From Elgaria multicarinata webbii (Eukaryota > Chordata > Lepidosauria > Squamata > Anguidae), in contig NC_086171.1 of the NCBI RefSeq assembly GCF_023053635.1, positions 17,068,006-17,132,005 of the forward strand: a stretch of 64,000 nucleotides of DNA, written 5' to 3'. The translations under genes were made by a program, and so were the position numbers. How positions within the stretch are numbered: the first letter of the stretch is position 1; the number at the start of each line of letters is the position of its first letter. Positions 55,091 to 64,000 of this stretch are shown here, piece after piece. The notes below the pieces were generated by a model. It made no database searches and was not told where the DNA came from. It saw only the letters and a program-made list of their open reading frames with translations.

Positions 55091-56489
55091 AGATCCAAAT
55101 GTTCTGAAATAATACCCTATTTCCTGTAACATGTTGCCAAAACATACAATTGAACCACTTGAACATTTGGCATATGAAACCTACAAAAAATGGATTTCCC
55201 TCAGGGCTGTAGTTACTCAGAATATGCTGAGATTAATAGTGGAATAATGGAGTGTGGGTTTCTGAGGTCATTATTAACCAATAAATTAGAGGATTAATAT
55301 TTGCTTAGCAGATTTAAGGACTGCTTGAAACAAATTGAGGTGAAGTCTTGCTAGAAGCATCCCATCTCTCTTCTCCCCCCTCCCCTTGTCCCCCACCTCA
55401 GTACTTCTCTATCGTCAAAGGGATTCAGCTACCTGAATCATTTGGTAACATAAGTTACATATTTTGTAATTGCTTTTGAAAAGATATTCAGGCATATTAA
55501 TATAGACACTGAATATTTCTTGCTTGGGGCATTCATGACCTTTTCCCTCTCAGTTCTTCTCTCTCATCAAAGAGATTCAGCTACCACTTTGTAATATAAG
55601 TCATTTTGTAACTTATTTATTTTAAAAAGAAACCAAGACATAATAATATATACATTGAATAGTTCTGCATCATTTTGCTTAAATAGCTTTGAATTTACTT
55701 CAGAATATAATGAGATTTGTGGGCGCAAACACTTTGCTATCTAAGGAGAGGACATGATGGCTTTCCTTCCCCTCCCCCATTCCATGCACAGAAGCTGACT
55801 GGAATGGCAGCTAAATCTTACTCCAATGCTGGCACCAGGGCAGAATCTACACAATCCATATGTAAGGTTGTGGAAGTGTGGTGAATGACAACCTTGTTGC
55901 AACATTATATGTTGATTTTATAATTGTATTATCCACAGCTAAATACTCGGTATTTAACACAGTCACATCGTTGAATGAGCTACTACGTGACCTCTCCCTA
56001 TGCTAGCCCTGCCTGCCTAAAGTGTGTTCCTCAATTCAAACCATCCCAGTAACCAACTGCAGTGCTGGGGGTGTGGTGAATGTATTTCAGTGGGCTGATC
56101 CACAGTCATTAGGGAGTTTCTTCTTGTGGTTGTCGCATCTACCCAATGTTCCTGTGTTCACTGATGGTATTTGTGGCTGGGGGGGGGAGGGTTGCTTGTT
56201 TTTTTAAATACAGTTTTGTCCATGCATCACTGCTGGAGCACAGCAGCGATTCCACTTGAAGAAGGACTCCCTCAAAGGTATGTTTTACACAGTGTCAGTA
56301 GCTCGTGACTGTATTGCAATATGTGCCTCAACTCAACTGGCCAATGGCCACTTCTACAGTCTATCTTCCATCTATCTGTTAAGTGTTAGAGTATCTTTTC
56401 CACTCCAGCGAAGTGAGAAAAACCCTTAGGGTCTTAGCTCTGCCTATTGTCTCAGAGGGGAAAACCCTTTGCATCCCATGGCCCCTCAA
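55087..56489. other. No gene seen; unassigned sequence
   Basis: Two similar passages at about 55372-55460 and 55548-55610 (TTCTCTATCGTCAAAGGGAT versus TTCTCTCATCAAAGAGATT, both followed by CAGCTACC) suggest a small local duplication. Confidence 0.4.
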
Positions 56490-56825
56490 ACACTGGTGCT
56501 GTTCGCATGACATGGCAACCCACTGTGGGTTATTTAACCCATGTTGAGAATGTGGGGTGTATGGTTGCCATTTTGAATATGCAACCTTCACTTTGGAGTT
56601 GTTGTGTGATACAAACCCGGTGAGTGTGAGCTATACAAGGGTTAAATAACCCTTGAATAACCCATGGTCTATTTTAGATTTATATCAGTGCTGTTTAGCC
56701 TTCACATTATGCATGCTCATCAGATTTACACAACATAACGCCGAGTGGGAGTTGGTGCCCGCTGGTGCCATGTCTCATTGTGGGTTAAATAACACACAAA
56801 GAGCCATGGCATATCATCTGAACTC
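56490..56825. mobile_element. MITE family D, long copy
   Basis: Left GTTCGCATGACATGGCAACC, right (reverse) GTTCAGATGATATGCCATGG; inside GGGTTATTTAACCCATG and TGGGTTAAATAACACAC. About 335 bp, no coding capacity. Confidence 0.6.
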
Positions 56826-57689
56826 CATCACTGTCTAAGGAGCATAGGATTGCTCTCTTAATATAAAATTAGCATGCCTGAAGGGTCATCCATAGCAATA
56901 CATGTTCTTCCCAGAAATAGTCACATAAAAAGCTAATTACAACTTTAATTTTAGATTTGATCAGTCTTATATACTGTTTCATTGCCCAATTTGACTTGTA
57001 TTGTATCCCGTCATTATGTTACTAGTCAATTTTATGAAACAATGTATTTTTAAAGTGATTTTTTTTCTCCACAGAAAAATATAGTAGTGGAATATTTTCT
57101 ACATTTTTTCTTCTGCATCACTGGCTTACCTGTGCCCTGTACCAGCAACTGGGCATATATGAGTATTTGGCAAGTGGTTGGATTTTAATGTCAACTAATT
57201 TACTTTAATTGTACATTCGTAATTATTCTCATGTTCTCCATGAGTTTAAGAATCTGACAACACTGAATTTATACATTTAGAATGACTGAGATTTTTGGCT
57301 GTTATAAGCTTTTAGAACGAAATATTAAATACGTTTCCATGGAAAGGATCAAGAGTGTATATATTTACCAAATGCAAGTACATCTGCCAAGTTATGAAAC
57401 AGTATTTAGAAGTCAAGTTTCTTTTAATCTTCACTTACAATGCTATTATAAACAGACAGGAATAAAATGCCTAAACTCAGCATCTTTAAAGAGGGAGATT
57501 AGAAAATTAAGCTCTTAATTTTAAACCAAAGTACTGTTTTGGCAGCCTCACATTTGCCATGAAGATCGAGTGGACCCCCAATAGCCATAAATCAAAGATT
57601 AAATACATAGTAAGAACAGTAAAACCAGCCATGCTCAATATTAAAACATACACCAACTTCAGTTAAAAGGTCAGTGAAATAGAACTGCC
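56826..57689. other. No gene seen; unassigned AT-rich sequence
   Basis: No exon, RNA gene or repeat family recognised. Confidence 0.4.
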
Positions 57690-57785
57690 TTGGGGCACAA
57701 TCCTATGCATGTTTAGACAAAAAAAAAAAAAAAAAAAAAGGAAGTCCTACAATGCTCAGCGTTACCCAGTTGTAGGACTTTTTTC
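57690..57785. mobile_element. Foldback MITE family E
   Basis: CAATCCTATGCATGTTTAGA, a 22-base A run, GGAAGTCCTACAATGC, then TTGTAGGACTTTTTTCAG. Same family as the one in POLR1F intron 3. Confidence 0.55.
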
Positions 57786-57927
57786 AGATCTTGTTCTGAC
57801 TGCCATACTTCTGGTGGTGGAAATCCACGACTGATTTCAATATATGGGGAAGAAACATACGGGAGTAGGAACAGGCGGAACAACCTATTTCTGGTCCTTG
57901 GGGCACACCTCTATTAATTCTTTGGAA

Positions 57928-58425
57928 ATAAGAACTTAAGAAGCACCATGCTGGATCAGACCAAAGGTCCATCTAGTCCAGCATTCTGTTCACACAGTGG
58001 CCAACCAGCCATCGGCCAGGGACCAACAAGCAGGACATGGTGCAACAGCACCCTCCCAGCCATGTTCCCCAGCAACTGGTGCACACAGGCTTACTACCTC
58101 AAATACTGGAGATAGCACACAACCATCAGGGCTAGTAGCCATTGATAGCCTTTTCCTCCAGGAATTTATCCAACCCCTTTTTAAAGCCATCCAAATTAGT
58201 GGCCATCACTACATCTTGTGGTAGTGAGTTCCATAATTTAACTATGTGCTGTGTGAAGAAGGACTTCCTTTTATTTCTCCTGGATCTCCCACCAATCAGC
58301 TTCATGGGATGACCCCGGGTTCTAGTATTTTGTGAGAGGAAGAAAAATGTCTCCCTATCCACATTCTCCATACTACGCACACTCCCTATCCACATTCTCC
58401 ATACCATCTGTGAAGTCTCTGCTTT
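57928..58425 (-). mobile_element. CR1 LINE 3' fragment
   Basis: Reverse copy: CATGCTGGATCAGACCAAAG, then 3' UTR, then minus-strand coding remnants HPMKLIGGRSRRNKRKSFFT and LWNSLPQDVVMATNLDGFKK. A small internal tandem repeat of CCCTATCCACATTCTCCATA at about 58352-58407 is visible. Confidence 0.85.
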
Positions 58426-59319
58426 GCTGGCTTGTTTTGGACTGGATGAAGAAAACATCCCTCAGTACCAAATGTGTTTTAAACCATCTGTTTTAATCCT
58501 ATAAATTAAATGGGATTTAAACCTTTAATGTGTAAGAGTAAGCACTTTCCTTGATTTAAGACATTGAACTACAATGAAAACATTGTTACTCCCCAAGCAT
58601 GTTTTGTGTGTGCGTGTGCATTGGTGTGTGTGTGTATCTCACATACAAAATGCATGTGTATCTGTCACAAGTCTAACAAAATATTTATTTCTTTTATTGT
58701 TTTTTCCTCAAGAGTTTTAGGACTTCCAACTGTATTAAACATCCCAATTTAAACAACTACAAAAATAAAAAATACAGCCATACATTAAAACACGTTGTCC
58801 AAATAATACCTAGCTATAAGAACAGAAGAAAAGCTGACTTTCAATGATGGGAGTTGTAGTCCAACACCTTTAGAGGGCACCAGGTTGGAGAAGGGCTGCT
58901 CTAAACAAAAAAAGACAAGTAGGTGGCCCTAAGTTGTTCGTCATCAGTTTTCCACAACCCCACAGTCACCTCTGCATATCCTATTCTCCATCCTGTCCTC
59001 ATGGTTTATCTGCTTTGGGAGAATGAGAATTTCACTTGCACTTTCTGTCTCCTTAGGGAGGATGTGGTGTTAAGGCTGGCGAGCCTTCACTTCCAATTTC
59101 CCTGCTTCTTGGTGTTTGGTTGGTAACTGTAGAGCCTTAATGTTGTTTTATAAACCATAGGTTTTTTGTTTAATGAATGTTTAAATGTTTTGTTTAATGA
59201 AGGTTTGAATGTTTGGTTGTAGGCCTGATTTACATTAACAAATCCTTTCTCTTACAAAATATAGGAGGGGGAGTTAGCATATTTAGTTGTTTGAATAGTG
59301 TCTTCTGTTTGGTGGTTTC

Positions 59320-59322
<3 letters not shown>
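58426..59322. other. No gene seen; a hAT-like MITE half at 58842-58905
   Basis: The half copy reads GATGGGAGTTGTAGTCCAAC and AGAGGGCACCAGGTTGGAG. A short TG-rich run lies at 58603-58637. Confidence 0.45.

Positions 59323-59369
<47 letters not shown>
59323..59369. repeat. (GA)n microsatellite
   Basis: About 23 GA units. Confidence 0.95.
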
Positions 59370-59373
<4 letters not shown>

Positions 59374-59555
59374 CCCTGGCTTCTTCTTTGGGGATTAGAT
59401 AAGGAGTAGGATTGGGGAATTGGGAAGTTAGATTTGGGAGGTGGTTGGATTTTCCTTGGAGGTGGAAGTATATTTATTTTAAAATCTGATTATTAGGAAA
59501 GGGAATAATAAAACATTAACACCATGAAGCTTAAATTGTATTAAAACAGACTTAT

Positions 59556-59624
59556 TTTGTATACTTTGGAGGAAAAAGGTGGGATATGAATGCAATAATT
59601 AAATTAAATAAATAAATAAACCAC
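59556..59624 (+). repeat. SINE 3' tail fragment
   Basis: TTTGGAGGAAAAAGGTGGG and ATATGAATGCAATAATTAAA match the tail of the tRNA-SINE; the head is missing. Confidence 0.55.
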
Positions 59625-59879
59625 ACCTTTCTTGGTCTTATTTGTTGAAATAAAGGAGTAAAAGAAACCACGAAGGAAGTCAGACAAAGGTTGGTGCTCT
59701 ACACACTCACAACACAAAGACGTTTAAAGTGCCCTCTTGAAAAAAGAGGGTGGCGGCAGCGTAATAGAGGTAGTGTGAAAGAGGATGGTAATGCCGTAGA
59801 AGCCTTTAATAAGCTGCATTAGTGCTATTAATGGGAAAGAGCTGAGAGAAAAGATGGTGAAAATGGGTCTGGGTCTGAA

Positions 59880-60720
59880 AGAGAGCAGCATGTACCAATT
59901 TGTGCTTTGCGTGGTGTAGATTCACTAAGCACAACTTTGGATTTTCCCTCCAACTATGGGTCTTGACTTCTTTGCAGCATCTTCAGCTGAGATCAGATGC
60001 AAGTGTCTTGGAAGATAAATGCGTACTGCAGTGTCTCATATTCAATTTTCTTGTGATATAGGTGTAACCTCTCTGCAATGACCCATGTGTCATGTGGTGG
60101 AAAGGCTGTTAGGGAGGCTATTGTTAAGTTCCTAGCTCATCCTCTAAAAATGGAAAGCTTGCCCGACTGAGATTTTAAATGCTATATTACTCAGAATCCA
60201 ATTATATCCCTGCTCTTGATAGCCTTGACAGCTCAGAGATAACTTTACAAGGAAAAAAAGCCTGGCCTCAAGGAGAGCGCTTGATATGAATATTGGTTTG
60301 TATGAGATAATGAATTGCTTTGTGTAAGCCTTGCAATGAACTTGACTCTCCCGTTGTCCAGGCAGTTGCTAATTCATCTTAATGCGATAAATATGTATTC
60401 AAAGCTTTTAGCCGTATTTCATAGGCACCAATTTGTTCCTCGTAATCAGAAGGTTTTTCTTCTGATTGTCAAAATTCAAACCATCTTGCCTCATGAAACC
60501 TCATAACTCATTTTCCATAAATCAGCAAGCATAAATATTCTACAGCCTGTCTAAATGTTAATATACACCAGAAGGAGAGTTTTTCAATTCATGCTGACAC
60601 ATTTTAGCGTATTTAATTAACTCTTTTGGGGAGTAGCTTGAAACTAACTAGAATGTTACAAAGCCATTTTGGACTGATTCATACTGTACTTGAAATGTAA
60701 CAAGTAAACCTGTGGATTTT
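59880..60720. other. Candidate conserved non-coding element
   Basis: About 840 bp with no repeat, microsatellite or open frame. It is rich in homeodomain-like AT sites (TAATTCATCTTAAT, TTTAATTAACTC) and lies between POLR1F and the expected position of TMEM196. Regulatory function is inferred from texture and position only. Confidence 0.3.
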
Positions 60721-60824
60721 TATTTTATTTTTTTAAAAAACGCCTTTACTATTCAGCCACTTCAAAGGTTAAGGTGCCTGACACAAAGGCCACAAAACAC
60801 CAAACTAATATCATTAAAAGAAAA

Positions 60825-60866
60825 CAATCATAAGAAAAGTTCTTTTGGATCAGAGCAAATGCCTAT
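60825..60866 (-). mobile_element. CR1 LINE 3' end, part 1
   Basis: AATCATAAGAAAAGTTCTTT and TGGATCAGAGCAAATGCC are a diverged CR1 terminus in reverse, cut by a MITE. Confidence 0.6.
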
Positions 60867-61014
60867 CTAGGCCTAATCTACACCAAGCAGGATATTGCGC
60901 TATGAAAGCAGTATGAAAGTGATATATAAAAGGCAGGATCCACACTACTGCTTTATAGCAGTATTGAAGTGCACTGACAACTGTTCAAAATCCTGCTTGG
61001 TGTAGATCAGGCCC
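60867..61014. mobile_element. Harbinger-like MITE, family F, copy 1 in CR1
   Basis: Left GGCCTAATCTACACCAAGC, right (reverse) GGGCCTGATCTACACCAAGC, with GGATATTGCGCTATGAAAG inside. CTA flanks both ends, a 3-bp duplication. Confidence 0.7.
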
Positions 61015-61102
61015 TAGTTTACCATCCTATTTCCCACAGTGGCCAACCAGATACCTTTGAGAACCCACAAGCAAGATAGGACGGCAATAGTCTTCTCCTG
61101 CT
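61015..61102 (-). mobile_element. CR1 LINE, part 2
   Basis: CCCACAGTGGCCAACCAGAT and GAACCCACAAGCAAGATAGG, the next stretch of CR1 3' UTR. Confidence 0.65.
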
Positions 61103-61361
61103 CCTGTTACCCAGGGCTCATCTACACCAAGCAGGATACTGCACTATGAAAGTGGTATGAAAGCAGTATATAAAAGGCAGGAGCCACACTACTGCTTTAT
61201 AGCGGTATTAAAGTGCACTAACAACTGTTGGGGCCCATTGACACATACCATATACCACTTTCATAGTGCTATATCCTGCTTGGTGTGGCTCCTGCTTTTT
61301 ATATACCACTTTCATAGTGCTTTCATAGTGGAATATCCTGCTTGATGTAGATGAGCCCCCA
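61103..61361. mobile_element. Harbinger-like MITE, family F, copy 2 in CR1
   Basis: Left GGGCTCATCTACACCAAGC, right (reverse) GGGCTCATCTACATCAAGC. CCA flanks both ends. Longer than copy 1, with an additional inverted unit (TATACCACTTTCATAGTGC) in its right half. Confidence 0.7.
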
Positions 61362-61880
61362 GTATGCTGCCTCTGATCCTTGAGGTAGCATATAGACTTC
61401 ATGACTAGTAGCCATTAATAGCCTCATCCTCTATGAATTTGTCTAATTCCCATTTCAAAATTACACCAGTGTCCAACACTACATTTTATGTAGTGAATTC
61501 CTTATTTTAACAATGGGCAGTGTGAAGATGTTCTTTTTACCTTTCCTGTGTCTCTCACCATTCACCTTCATTGGAGGATGCTGGGTCATAATATTATGAG
61601 AGAGGGAGAAAATCACTTTCTACTCATCATGCATGCATAATTTTATATACCTTTACCCAGTGTTTCGTTACTCACCTTCTTCCTAAATTAACTAGCCACA
61701 AGTGTTGTAACCTTTCTTTGTAGGGGGTTGTTCCAGCACTCTGGTCCTTTTGGTTGCCATTTTCTGCATCTTATCCAGCTCCATCATCCTTTTGGAGTTG
61801 CACCGACCTCCACTGTACACAGTACTCCAAATGTGGCTGCACCGCAGATTTTTATAACGGTATTGCGATAGTGATGGATC
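61362..61880 (-). mobile_element. CR1 LINE, part 3
   Basis: CTTGAGGTAGCATATAGACT, TCATTGGAGGATGCTGGGTC, then reverse RT remnants (CCTTTTGGTTGCCATTTTC, CAGTACTCCAAATGTGGC). Diverged copy. Confidence 0.65.
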
Positions 61881-62824
61881 TAGATAGGAGCCTTGTAGTG
61901 CTGTTCAGGCATCTTTGGGGTGGGTGGGCAGGGAGTGAGTTTCAGGATTAGGGAAGGAAGAATGGATATCTTTTTACATTCCCTATGCCACCCAAGGCCT
62001 CCCCCTGCTGCGGTATATAGTGCTTGATGGTTGCCAGCCTCAAATCCGAGTATTTCATAGCCACATAGTAATGGCCACACAGTTCTGGAGACTGGAAAGG
62101 CAGCCCTTGCACCTTAACTGCCCTCTCCAGTTTATTTACTATAAGCTGACATGAGCAGGCCAATTTTCTTTCTTTCTCTGCCGTACCTTCCCTCCTCCCC
62201 CCTCAGCTGATCCATAAACATTACCTGTCCCAAATCCTCTTAGCCCTAGACCTGATGAGTAGACTCACACAGCGCCTGATGTGTGGTTTCTTTAGATCCT
62301 TTCCTCCCCACCTCTCCCTCTCTAGGATCAATTGCTACCATCATTCTGTAAGTACACAGGCTTCTGTCAGGCATGTTTGTGTCTGTGTTTTAAGTCATTT
62401 TCTTTTAGCGTACAAATGTATGTACTTCTGCAACTCTAGTACGTGTCTTCGGAACGTAGAAGTCATGCTTTTTCTTTTGGCAGGCCTGTTTCAATTGTTA
62501 ACTGATAGGCACACAAGCACCTGAGTTTACTGTTAGAGGGAATGATACTGTGCAGAATTGCACGGCTTACATTTATTTCTAATGTACATATTCTGGTGGC
62601 AAGTTTGTATTTTGTAAAGATTGTAAATGCATAAAATAAAGAGATAACCAATGAGCCTTGATTGAATAAAAAAACTCTGCACGTTCTTTAGAGTTGAGGG
62701 ACACATGTTGCTGGTTTGGGACCACATATACATGCATGTGCACATGTGCATGCTCACACACATACCAGATGCACATGCTAACACGCACACATGCACAGCA
62801 ATTCTGATATAGAGGGCCAGGGAG
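61881..62824. other. No gene proven; unassigned sequence
   Basis: A minus-strand open stretch at 61948-62163 (71 codons, CGHYYVAMKYSDLRLATIKH) looks protein-like but matches nothing I know. AATAAA at about 62634 on plus could be a chance poly(A) signal. Confidence 0.35.
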
Positions 62825-63069
62825 GGTCGTGTAGTGGCTAAAGTGTTGGACTCGGAGTCAGGAGATCTGGGTTCTAGTCCCTACGCAGCAATGGAAGCTC
62901 ATTGGGTGAATTTAGGCCAGTCACATACTCTCAGCCCAATCTCCTTCACAGGGTTGTTGTGAGGATAAAATGGAGAGGAGGACGAGGATTATGTACAGCC
63001 CCTTTGGTTCCTTGGAGGAAAAAATGTGGGATAAAAATTGCAATAAAATGAATAAATAAATAAATAAAG
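62825..63069 (+). mobile_element. tRNA-derived SINE
   Basis: Full copy: GGGTCGTGTAGTGGCTAAAG head, GGTTCTAGTCCC B box, GGTTCCTTGGAGGAAAAAA body, (AATA)n tail. Confidence 0.85.
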
Positions 63070-64000
63070 ATCACTAGCAGCCTTGGGAAAAGAGCAATGT
63101 GTATGAGAATCTCTCAGCAGTGCCAGGAGGGTCAGGGTTCCCGGAGCGGGGGGGGGCATAGTCAAAGCATTGGGGACCATGGGTTATGAACTCATGAGCC
63201 ATGGGTTATGAATCCCTGCTCTAAATGATTTTTTTGACTATTTTGGATGTCTACCTGTTGATTAGGTTTAAGAGTAAGTCCCTTAAATCTGATCAAGAGG
63301 CACAAGCCACCCGAAAAATTGTGTGTGGGTATTATCTCTCATTCAGGTTTCACAAATTATTCTAGGATGATTTGAAAACAAACAAAGCTACTAACCATGA
63401 CATTTTTAGGTTCATTTTATTTGACATCTTTTATGAACAAATTATGAAATATACTTCACAAATTGGAAATATTTACAGTTTCTTTACAGCAAGGCATTGT
63501 TCAGGTTTTGACTTACGGCATCCTTAAAGCATTCTGTCTTTCAAAACAAAGACATCAGTGTATTGTAGCGGCATGCTCATAATTCATTCATCAGACTCTG
63601 CATAGGAAAGGAAAGCCTTTCAAGTCTAATTTCCATTTCTGCCATTGTGCAATCCATTGTTTAAACCCTTTCCATTTTCATGTCTGTGGGTTATTGTATT
63701 GTTATTCTTAATTTCAAAAAAATCTTTATAAGGACAGTCTGAGTAGAGCCTGAAAAGTCAGTTTGAAATATGATCACATCCATGACAACTTGTTCAGTCA
63801 AAGAAGAAGAAAATATTAAGGATGTGATAATTACTGAGTATCTTCAAAATATGCAGTAAAATATCTTCAAATAATGGGAGAGAAAATCAAAGCAACCTCT
63901 GAAAGGAGATGCATCTGTGCTGTTTGAGCTGTGACATTATTGCAAATAAAAGCCATAATGTTTTTAGCGCCTTCTCCCAAAGTTGTTAGTATCTGTATTG
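63070..64000. other. No coding exon seen; possible 3' UTR of a minus-strand neighbour
   Basis: From about 63410 the sequence is repeat-free. On minus it ends in TCAAATAAAATG, an AATAAA-type poly(A) signal near 63420. If mammalian gene order holds, a minus-strand gene (TMEM196) should follow to the right, so this could be its 3' UTR. No coding part is visible. Confidence 0.25.

Noticed and set aside
55372-55610. Small direct duplication
   Set aside because: Similarity is partial and short; listed only in the region description.
61948-62163. 71-codon minus-strand open frame as a TMEM196 exon
   Set aside because: Its sequence does not resemble TMEM196 and lacks clear splice borders.
62634-62639. 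AATAAA on plus as the end of a plus-strand gene
   Set aside because: No upstream exon supports it; AATAAA is frequent in AT-rich DNA.

Overview
This is vertebrate nuclear DNA, most likely from a squamate reptile (probably a lizard). The evidence is the mix of elements: a near-complete L1 LINE, R4/Dong, L2 and CR1 LINEs, tRNA-derived SINEs with A- and B-box promoters and (ATAA)n tails, and many short inverted-repeat (MITE) elements with hAT-like and Harbinger-like ends. Base composition is AT-rich, with many (AAT)n, (CA)n, (GA)n and (TTTC)n arrays. No bacterial-style operon, CRISPR array or viral genome is present.

The one host gene I can support is POLR1F (TWISTNB, RPA43 subunit of RNA polymerase I), on the minus strand at 35.8-39.94 kb. 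It has four coding exons with consistent GT-AG boundaries, a predicted 295-residue product, a CpG-rich promoter and a poly(A) signal. In mammals the local order is TWIST1 - FERD3L - POLR1F - TMEM196 - MACC1. If that order holds here, 1-35 kb is the FERD3L/TWIST1 side and 40-64 kb the TMEM196 side. No coding exon of those neighbours was found.

Layout. 0-5 kb: CR1, hAT-like MITE and SINE fragments in otherwise unassigned sequence. 6.3-11.4 kb: one R4/Dong LINE split by four later insertions (an L2, a solo-LTR-like fossil, an unidentified gene-like retrofragment and a tRNA-SINE). 11.4-12 kb: old L1 3' fragment. 13.3-15.8 kb: a three-deep nest (SINE, CR1, CR1) followed by a GC-rich non-autonomous DNA transposon with a large palindrome. 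16-27 kb: mostly unassigned sequence with MITEs, microsatellites and stretches that look like non-coding conserved DNA. 27.3-28.2 kb: another three-deep nest (SINE, CR1, Harbinger-like MITE). 28-35 kb: L2 tail, SINEs, CR1, MITEs. 35.8-40.3 kb: POLR1F. 40.5-46.5 kb: a full-length, nearly intact L1 with a 16-bp target-site duplication, about 0.6 kb upstream of the POLR1F start codon. 46.5-64 kb: SINEs, MITEs, CR1, microsatellites and a repeat-free stretch near 60 kb that is a candidate regulatory element.

The region reads as a host gene surrounded by layered transposons. The nesting gives a relative chronology: CR1, R4 and some SINEs first; L2, Harbinger-like MITEs and younger SINEs later; the L1 beside POLR1F probably among the latest. 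Family names are recognised from sequence memory and translated motifs, not from a database search.
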